Assembly (NCBI GenBank): GCA_023897205.1
Contig: JAHWDD010000004.1
Span: 6,014,001-6,078,000 of the forward strand
Direction of reading: 5' to 3'
From: Exophiala sp. HKRS030
Lineage: Eukaryota; Ascomycota; Eurotiomycetes; Chaetothyriales; Herpotrichiellaceae
DNA length: 64,000 nucleotides
In this document: positions 57,268 through 64,000 of the stretch, piece after piece
How positions within the stretch are numbered: the first letter of the stretch is position 1
Layout of the letters: every line of letters begins with the position of its first letter
The notes under the pieces: generated by a model
What the model saw: only the letters and a program-made list of their open reading frames with translations
Told to the model about the DNA's origin: nothing
The model's database searches: none
Made by a program: the position numbers and the translations under genes

Positions 57268-57778
57268 AATATTATGATTTATTACGTTTAGATGTCAAAT
57301 TGTAGGTGAGTGTGTATTTTGATATATGGACATACGGAGTAGAACAGCATCAATGGCCGTTAATATGACGTCGTCCGCCCTCCGAACAGACCCTGAGATC
57401 CCCGAGGCTCCTCTAATCCCTTAGCGTGGATCTAGTGCGGTTAAACACTCTGCTCTTCAAGGCGGCAATAGCGGAAAACGCACTAGAGCATTCCTTAGCA
57501 GGCTAACTGACTACTTAGGGCATGAGTGCCCTGACTCTGATCGTCCTCATGTCAAATGTTCCGCTGTAATAATTGTTACCCCGACTCGAAGAAAAAGTTG
57601 TGCCCGGCCCAAACCACCAAAAAACATGCATTTCACATCCTCGTGGTCTTTGCGACCACGACCCTATCCTTAAGCCGCTTTGCAGATTGCCCGCTCCCAC
57701 TGTGAGCATCCTTCGTTCACTGTTAGGCACTATCTCTCACATTCGTCAAATATGTCGCCCTCATCATAAATTCATAAT
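57268..57778. promoter_or_regulatory. Divergent intergenic region (deaminase and TMA23-like)
   Basis: 511 bases with both promoters. It contains TACGGAGTA at 57333 and a TGACGTCG (CRE/ATF-like) site at 57367-57374. The site assignment is by word match only. Confidence 0.4.
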
Positions 57779-58792
57779 ATGTCGACAACCACCGCAACCC
57801 TCCAAAACACAGCAAGAATGGACGCCCACGCCCACCTCATCTCGCTAGGCTGGATGGGTCCAGGACATGCACTGGATTCAAAACCATACAAACAAAAAGG
57901 CCACCGAGGTCTAGCATATGACCCGTCTCAAGCCACGACAAACACAGGCAATGGCCTAGTGAAACCCTTGTTGATATCTCAGCGCAAAGGAAATTTGGGA
58001 ATTGGTAAAAAGGCACACGAACCACAAGCCGGCAACGATTGGTGGCTGAAAGGGTTCGAAAGCGCACTGGGAAATGTAGGAAAGAGTGAGAGTGAACGAA
58101 GTAGTGGCACATCGACACCCGTGGTCACGCCATATAATCCTCTCGCAGGGAAGCACGGAGGCTTGTACAGTTTCTTCGTCAGGGGTCAGAAAATGGAAGG
58201 AACCATTGACAAGCTCGACGGAGCCGAAAAACGAGACTCTTTATCATCTTCGACGAAGAAGACCAAAGCCGAGAAGAGGAAGATTGACGATCTAGACGAG
58301 AGCGACGAGACAGAAAAAGCAACAGCCACAGCCAAATCCAAGAAACAAAAGACAGCAGAAGACTTCGCCAAAGTGTCGGAATACATCGCCCTGCGCGACC
58401 GCGAACATAAACGCAAGGCTCGACCAGAGAAACCCAGCCCGGTCGAGGAATTCCGACAAGTCGGCGAATACCTCGCCGTGCGATCCGAAGATAAGAAGAA
58501 ATCCAAACAGAAAAGGAAATCCGAGGATGAGAATGATGGTCAAGATGACCCGCCGGCTGCCGTTCTTGCCGAGAATGAGAATCCAGCCGAACGTGTCGAG
58601 ACCAAGGAGGAAAGAAGAGAGCGGAGAAGAAGGCGGAGGGAGGAGAAGGAATTGAGAAAAGCTGAACGAGCTGCGCGAAAAGAGGCCGGCGACAACAGCC
58701 TCGATGATAAAGATGTGCAAGACGCTGCGGCGAAGGAGGCGAGACGGGCGGAGCGGAAGAAGCGGAAAGCTGAGAAGGCGATAAAGTCATGA
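57779..58792 (+). CDS. TMA23: Tma23-like G-patch ribosome biogenesis protein
   Basis: Nucleolar protein of 337 aa, single exon. The N-terminal 100 residues match the Tma23/G-patch-like family: HLISLGWMGPGHAL (about 18-31), GLVKPLLISQRKGNLGIGKKAH (60-81) and NDWWLKGFESALGNVG (86-101). SLYSFF-type YSFFVRGQKMEGTI follows. The remainder is Lys/Arg/Glu-rich, with several bipartite nuclear-localisation-like stretches (KKTKAEKRKIDD, RRERRRRRREEK) and a predicted coiled or disordered helix. Yeast Tma23 works in small-subunit assembly. ATG 57779 is first. ATG 57818 (MDAHAHL) would start exactly at the domain and may be the true start. Confidence 0.82.
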   Translation: MSTTTATLQNTARMDAHAHLISLGWMGPGHALDSKPYKQKGHRGLAYDPSQATTNTGNGLVKPLLISQRKGNLGIGKKAHEPQAGNDWWLKGFESALGNVGKSESERSSGTSTPVVTPYNPLAGKHGGLYSFFVRGQKMEGTIDKLDGAEKRDSLSSSTKKTKAEKRKIDDLDESDETEKATATAKSKKQKTAEDFAKVSEYIALRDREHKRKARPEKPSPVEEFRQVGEYLAVRSEDKKKSKQKRKSEDENDGQDDPPAAVLAENENPAERVETKEERRERRRRRREEKELRKAERAARKEAGDNSLDDKDVQDAAAKEARRAERKKRKAEKAIKS

Positions 58793-59004
58793 GTTGTGGT
58801 ATACGAAGTGTATCTTGCATCAACAATGGAGTTACTGAGCGTTTGGCAAGTTTTGTTTATTAGAAATGATCACCAATTAGACATCTAGTCAGCCTTGGAC
58901 AGGAATGTCGACGGATCTATCAAGTCCACGGAATGATAACGACAATCTAACCCGCAATAGAGAAAGATTCATGTCTCCCTGCACACATCATAACCCAACT
59001 CCCA
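58793..59004. other. Short convergent intergenic region
   Basis: 212 bases shared by the 3' ends of the TMA23-like gene and THG1. No further feature. Confidence 0.5.
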
Positions 59005-60791
59005 TCACATACCTACTTGTCTCCCAGCCCTCCCAGTCCTCAACCAAGGCCTCCTCTCCCAAAACTCATCCTTGATGATATCGACATGCCTGACCACAAC
59101 CTTGGCTTTCTGTCTAGCTTTGCGCTCTTTTTCTTTCTGCGTCTTAGACATCTCCGTCTGCATTCCTCCGCCATCCTCGTCAGGGTAATTGTTCCCGTCT
59201 TCATGTCCCTCCCCCTCCAACAACGGCCTTCCCTCGACCTTCTCCGCCAGTTCAAACTCCCTGAATACCACGCTGCCTTTGCGGAACATGTCCTTTTCGT
59301 TGTTGTAGTTGATGCCGAAGCGCGAGAACAAGATCTCGTTCTTGTCTGCTGCCACTGTGCCTTTGAGTTCTTCTTCGGCCGCTGTCGGGCTCATCTGGCC
59401 TTGTTGGACCATGGCCCAGAACGTTGTGTTGTAGAGATTGTTGATATGGCCTGTTGTCATATCATGTATTTCCGTTAGCATCGATCAAGATCCATCGTAC
59501 GAGTCAAAAAGTCGGATGGCGAATCGGCAGAACTTGCAAATGACATCTGCAGACCAGGGAGCGCAGAGGGGGTACCATACAATCAACCTGTCTCCACGAC
59601 AGATAATCCCTCAGATTCTCCCATGTCGGATAACACACGGCCCTCCCATCGAATGTCGGCAACATGTCGAGATCCAGGTTCATTCCCAACTCCCCTGCAC
59701 CGCCGTCCCCCTTCGCACCGCCAAACTCCCTCCCCCACAACGCCACATATGCTGCTGTGAACGTACTGACGACCGTACTCACGAGCTTGGCACTGCGGCG
59801 CTCGAACAGATTCGTCGACCGGTGGAATACAAAGCTATATTCGTCCGATACGCCATAAGCGATTGTTAGATCGGGGATTGTTCTCACCACATGTGTGGCG
59901 GCGGCATTCATCAGGTTCAGTGCGCGGATGTCGTTGGGTTTGGTGAAGGCGTAGTGTGTTGATAGCCTAGATGTCGCCATATGGGGATAATTAGCGAGGC
60001 ACATAAGTATGCAATCGGAAACAATAATCTTGGAGCCGTGGAAGAACAGTAGTCGGCGCCCAGTAGAACATCCAGCCTCGAGATGGCTACGATAAAACGA
60101 CGAACGGCTTTCTGGAGTACCGTGGCCACGGTAGGGGCCATTCTCAACCTTATACTGTCGTCCGCAAACTTGCGTTCGATCAGACCCTCCCTTCCGTGCC
60201 ATTCGCAAGGTTGATCAGCTCCATCTCCCGAGACTCATGCAGCTCTCGGGCAAAAGCCCTCACTATCTTGCACGCCATGAACGCAGTGCCGGCTCAATCA
60301 CTTCCGAAGAACACTCAACCACAATACCTACCGTCCCTTCTCTCCCTATCTGATCCTATTCGTTCCTCCTTTCTTTTCGTTTCCCACCTTTCCCCTCTCC
60401 AAACAGACCTAACACGCACGCAAACCAAACACCTCGCGAGAAATGATAGACTTACTTATGAAAGCCGCGCCCATCCACACGGACAACGATCCACGTGTTC
60501 GGGAGCAAGACATCATCGCGCTCGAATGTGCGCACGTATTCATATCTGTATGGTTGGTCGCACCGTAGCGACGAGAGTCAGCGTGAGATATACACAATAT
60601 ACATATGGAGTTCAAATTCGAAACCCTAGGCATGGCGGTTCTGGTCCTCGAGTGATCAAGGAAGGTCAAGGCACCGCGTAGAGTTGACATTGATTGAAAG
60701 TGGATAGGACAAGGGTGTGTGGATGTGGTTGGGATGGGATGGGATGGGATGGGATGTGGATGGAGGGAGAAACGGACTTAGAGTTTGCCAT
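59005..60791 (-). CDS. THG1: tRNA-His guanylyltransferase Thg1, four exons
   Basis: Adds G-1 to tRNA-His by 3'-5' nucleotide addition, needed for histidylation. It has 311 aa from exons 60778-60791, 60456-60545, 59581-59966 and 59005-59450. Exon 1 is only 14 nt (ATGGCAAACTCTAA). Joining gives the family N-terminus [16 protein letters not shown]. Introns are 232, 489 and 130 nt with GT...AG ends. Their phases agree and the total is divisible by three. Catalytic metal ligands Asp29 (RVDGRGFHK), Asp76 and Glu77 (YGVSDEYSF) sit at the same numbers as in human THG1. [16 protein letters not shown] crosses the third junction and is highly conserved. The acidic insertion [18 protein letters not shown] precedes a basic tail. 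The long second intron and the gtccgt donor of the first are the weaker points. Confidence 0.9.
60118..60133. repeat. Perfect 16-bp palindrome inside THG1 intron 2
   Basis: TACCGTGGCCACGGTA reads identically on both strands. It lies mid-intron in THG1 and could form a hairpin in the pre-mRNA or be a dimeric factor site. Confidence 0.6.
60731..60755. repeat. GGGAT tandem repeat in THG1 intron 1
   Basis: Five perfect GGGAT units (ATCCC on the transcribed sense strand), about 22 bases after the first 5' splice site. Confidence 0.85.
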
Positions 60792-61131
60792 TTGGATTCT
60801 TGTCTGGGGTGTTGGTTGAGTCTTTGATCAGAAGGCTTATCATTGTGGAAGATTTCGTTCGAGTCAAGATTCTTCTATAACTTGACGCTGCCTACTCATT
60901 CGACTGTGGAATTAAGATTAATCATGCTGTTGTCGACTTGCTGGGTACGGATTCGGAGTTTAAGCCGGAGCACAACCAGCATTTCAAAAATTTATATCAA
61001 AACTTACAAAAGTTGCACGTGAGTCATCACTCCAAGAATGTTTCGGAACATAAATAATAAAAGATCGCATTTTTTGATAAATGTTGCCGCCAACTATACT
61101 CAGCTCAAGCAAGCTACATATCGAATCTTCT
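60792..61131. other. THG1 promoter region and 3' flank of the AcrB-like gene
   Basis: 340 bases. AT-rich near 60985-61080, consistent with the unannotated polyadenylation region of neighbouring transcripts. No gene seen. Confidence 0.4.
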
Positions 61132-64000
61132 CTACCTTCGGTCATCATCGTCATCATCTCTCTCGTCACCAGTATAACTAGCTCGTTCACTAGTCTCACT
61201 GATCTCACTGGCAGTCAAATCATCCTTTTGGCCCTTTTTCGTCTTACGCATAAAGTTCCAATTAGTGAGGCTAGAACGACTCGATTTCTTATCATCCCCA
61301 CCAGGAGTAGTCGCAATGCTTTCCATACTCTTGCCTAATTGTTCAGTAGAACCCGATTCATCTTCATGTTCTCCATTGGGAGTGGCTGGATCTTTTCTGG
61401 AAAAAATCCCTCCCTTGTCTTTCCACGAACCAAATTTGTTAGAGCTGGCTTTCCTGGTGATCTTGGAGATGAAAGTGGGTTTGACAGGAGTGTTGTCCAG
61501 TGAAACTTGGGCACTAGTGCCCGAAGTTGTGCGATCTAGAGTCTCTGAATCCAAAGTAGAGATTGTCGCAGCAATAGAACTAGTATCTTTGGACTTCCGA
61601 GATTCTGGTGGCGAACCAGTCTCGAGATCACCGACTCTTTCCTTGGATTCCTTCCCTTTGCCCTTGTCTTTGGCCTTTTCACTCCGCTTTCCAAAGAACA
61701 TGTTGAAAGAAGGTGCCGCAGGGTTCAACTTGGGAGTAGCATTTTGCTGGGAGGAAGTTGGACGTGTACCAATAGGTGCTTGAAGTGGTCGAGAAGGTTT
61801 GCGATCCTCAATAACCTCCTCATCAGTCTGAGGGATGGATAGATTGCTGGTCGAACCATAGACGATCGATGGTCGACGCGAGTGACTACGAGAAAAAGAA
61901 TGTAGGGAACCCCAATCAGGAACTAGCGGACTGTTCCGGATCGGTTGTTTGTCAGTTGCCCATGCTCGAAACTGACTCTCCATCGAAGGGCGGGGCATTT
62001 TGTCAAAAGAATATGTCGATGAAGGCCTCGGGGATGAGGTTTCGCCACGTAGCGCTGGATCAAGAGAGCCTGACCGTAAGCTAAATGGATCGAAATTGGC
62101 ATTCGCAGATGATTTGCCAAACCCAGGAAACTGAAATGCTCGTCTAGTCGCGGACAATCTGGTGGCTTCTGATTCTTTATCTTCACCACCAGAACGTAAA
62201 ACAGGGAATGCCCAATTTCCACCATAACTAAGTCGCCGCCTAGGCTGAGCTGTTGGGTCAAATTCGTCCAGGTTGCGGGGAATGATTGGCTTTGACCCGA
62301 CTTTAGGGAGCCCAATAGAGGTGGTTGATCAGCAAGAGTCTTACCTCTTTGTCGGTTCAGACCAAACATGGAAGACATTGAGTACTTTGGTTTGCTGGGT
62401 TGCTGAGGTACTTCATCTTCTTCTTGTTCATCTGTGGCCTCATCGGATCCAGGAGGATTTTTATGAGTCTCCACGTTGGGGACAGACGTTTGCAATGGAC
62501 TCGAGAATGATCTGCTTGATGAAGACCCTGCCGATGGAGTCTCAGTATGCCTATTCGGCTCCTGAACCACGGGCGAGGTAATCCTAGGAATTGAAGCAAT
62601 GCCAGACTCAGCAACGCTGCTCGAAGGAATGGGACCTTCTGTTTCAGGCAGCTCATCTGCGGACTCATCTCCAAGTAGATCAGCTGGTAGCAGGGAATCT
62701 GCTCTTGGACTCATTGGGACCGAAGTGATGGCATCGAGATCCTCGGGTACTCCAGGTGATAACTCTGTTGGCATCCATGACATTCCATTCTGTGGATTGA
62801 AATATCCACCGCCGACATTTGTGGGCGAAACACTTGGGGCAGATGTGAATTGTGGTGCTGTTGCGAAAGGTTCAGCTCCGATGAAAGGTCCGCGTGGCGA
62901 GGAAATGTTACTTCCACGAGAATTCGTATGTCGAGGTCGACGAATCTGCCTTAGAGGACGACGAATGGCATCGAGATCAAGAGGTGCCATCTGTGGTGCA
63001 AAGGCAAGAGAATTGGCTCGTCTTGTCTCGTACTGAGTGATCTGCTCGCGTGTATAACTAACTTGCTGATTGATGAGCTGGAGGTCGTTCCAAATTCTTG
63101 TATACTGGTGTTGTAAACCATCAAACCGAAGACGCCATCTCATATTTCGCTCATATTCAAGACGATCAGCCTCTCTGCTTTCGTCGGTCTCGTCTTCGAC
63201 ATTGTATTGTTGACGCTCCTCTTCCAAGGCCTTGATCTGAAGTGCCTTTTCTTTATTGTCTTCCTCGAGCATAGCCACCTCTTTCTGCTCATCTTCAACC
63301 TTTTTGCGAATCTCTCGGAGTTCAGATTGCGTCCGACGCTCGATGGCGGCCTTTTGAGTCTCAATTCCTGCAATTTCTTCTTTCATCGAAGCGATTTGGT
63401 CCTCCCATTTGGCGATTTCGTCAACTCGCTTCCTTCTCTCGTTGTCCTTCTGAGCGATCAGTCGTTCCTTCTTTATCTTTTCGTTCTGGGCTGTCCGACT
63501 GGCAGTTTCGGCCTTGTTGACCTTTTTCCGAAGCTCATTGCTTTCCTCGTCACGTTCTTTCAGCCGCTGTTTGAGATCATTGGCAGCCAGGGTAAGCTCC
63601 TTCAATTTTGATTCATGCGCAATCTCTTCCTCAAGGATCTGTGATTCGACATTTTCAGTCTCTTGTTGCTTTTCTTGCAGTTTCTTGGACAGCTCGACCA
63701 AATTGCCGTCCTGTTCCTGGTCGAGGGCAGGAGAGGGATTTTCGTGAGCATATTGTGACTCAATGGCATGGCTAGCCGGAGATGATCTGCGATTCATGGT
63801 ACCCCGCCTGCCCATAGGACCGCCGCCACTAGGCTCCCGAGCCATAGCAGGTGCTGAATTCGGTAGGACGATGGTCGGATTGCGGACGGAGATTGCGCGA
63901 ACAGTGGGAAACGAATCGGAGGATTCATCTTGGGAAGAAGTAGAGGAGTCATTGTGAGTACGAATTCGCAACGGGGCACTCGGAGTCTGAAAGGAGCCTG
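61132..64000 (-). CDS. acrB: AcrB-like coiled-coil protein, 5' end beyond the window, one apparent -1 frameshift
   Basis: Partial gene: the frame is open to base 64000, and 955 residues are visible when read through. A Ser-rich N-terminal part (including MGRRGTMNRRSS) precedes a long coiled coil over about 260 residues (KKLQEKQQETENVE...LKQRLKERDEESNELRKKV). Proline/Ser-rich disordered sequence follows. The C-terminal half has PRRLSYGGNWAFP, PIGTRPTSSQQNATPKLNPAAPSF and WNFMRKTKKGQK. This combination resembles AcrB of aspergilli, a component of the ubiquitination network; I recognise it from memory and not by alignment. The frame breaks at 62277-62280. One extra C on the coding strand gives QSQSFPRNLDEFDP and continues. 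A 44-nt intron starting gtaaga just upstream could also fix the frame, but its 5' site-to-branch distance is implausibly short. Confidence 0.6.
62277..62280 (-). other. Apparent 1-nt deletion in a C run (AcrB-like gene)
   Basis: Coding strand TTCCCCGCAA to TTCCCCCGCAA joins the coiled-coil half to the C-terminal half of the protein. Confidence 0.65.

Noticed and set aside
62287..62362. A 44-nt intron (gtaaga...aaag) as explanation of the AcrB-like frame break
   Set aside because: The branch-like ctgat is about 12 nt from the donor, the acceptor is weak, and the removed peptide (GKTLADQPPLLGSLKSG) looks family-like. The C4 run gives a simpler repair.

Overview
The window is nuclear DNA of a filamentous ascomycete (Pezizomycotina). 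This rests on short introns (mostly 50-100 nt, GTRNGT...CTRAY...YAG), the standard code, a 13-kb cytoplasmic dynein heavy chain gene, and fungus-restricted families (GT69 mannosyltransferase, AcrB-like coiled-coil protein, fungal Stn1). The sequence does not fix the order. Abundance of the 9-mer TACGGAGTA between genes would fit Eurotiomycetes or a relative, but that is only an impression.

Layout: 0.9-2.7 kb atypical hexokinase (+); 2.7-5.9 kb gene-free; 5.9-7.2 kb multi-pass membrane protein (+); 8.4-21.4 kb dynein heavy chain (+); 22.5-23.8 kb GT69 mannosyltransferase (-); 24.5-25.1 kb small secreted four-cysteine protein (+); 25.6-26.4 kb splicing factor Isy1 (-); 27.1-28.7 kb monocarboxylate-type MFS transporter (+); 29.2-29.6 kb small Cys-rich zinc-finger-like protein (-); 31.3-32.8 kb Tcd1/2-type tRNA dehydratase (+), tail to tail with a DHA1 MFS transporter (-, to 34.75 kb); 35.4-36.6 kb Stn1 (+); 37.5-42.2 kb eIF4G (-); 42.2-46.3 kb eIF4G leader and gene-free DNA; 46.3-47.3 kb DNAJC9-like J-protein (-); 47.9-49.0 kb unknown 343-aa protein (-); 50.4-51.1 kb SnoaL-like protein (+); 51.8-52.4 kb GPI-anchored Cys-rich protein (-); 53.9-55.9 kb universal-stress-protein-domain protein (+); 56.2-57.3 kb riboflavin-type deaminase (-); 57.8-58.8 kb Tma23-like G-patch protein (+); 59.0-60.8 kb Thg1 (-); 61.1-64.0 kb AcrB-like coiled-coil protein (-, runs off the window).

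The genes are housekeeping and independent: translation and tRNA maturation (eIF4G, Thg1, Tcd), ribosome biogenesis (Tma23), splicing (Isy1), telomere capping (Stn1), motor transport (dynein), glycosylation (GT69), and transport. I see no biosynthetic cluster, CRISPR array, transposon or intact viral element, and no tRNA or rRNA gene I can support.

The most striking signal is technical. In six separate genes (membrane protein, dynein, eIF4G, J-protein, GPI protein, AcrB-like) the conserved protein continues in another frame at ten places. Every one is repaired by adding a single G or C inside a short G/C run. eIF4G alone has four. Uniform -1 G/C deletions in genes that include an essential one look like uncorrected sequencing or assembly errors, not ten independent mutations. 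These loci should be read as one gene each. Coordinates given for them span the whole gene.
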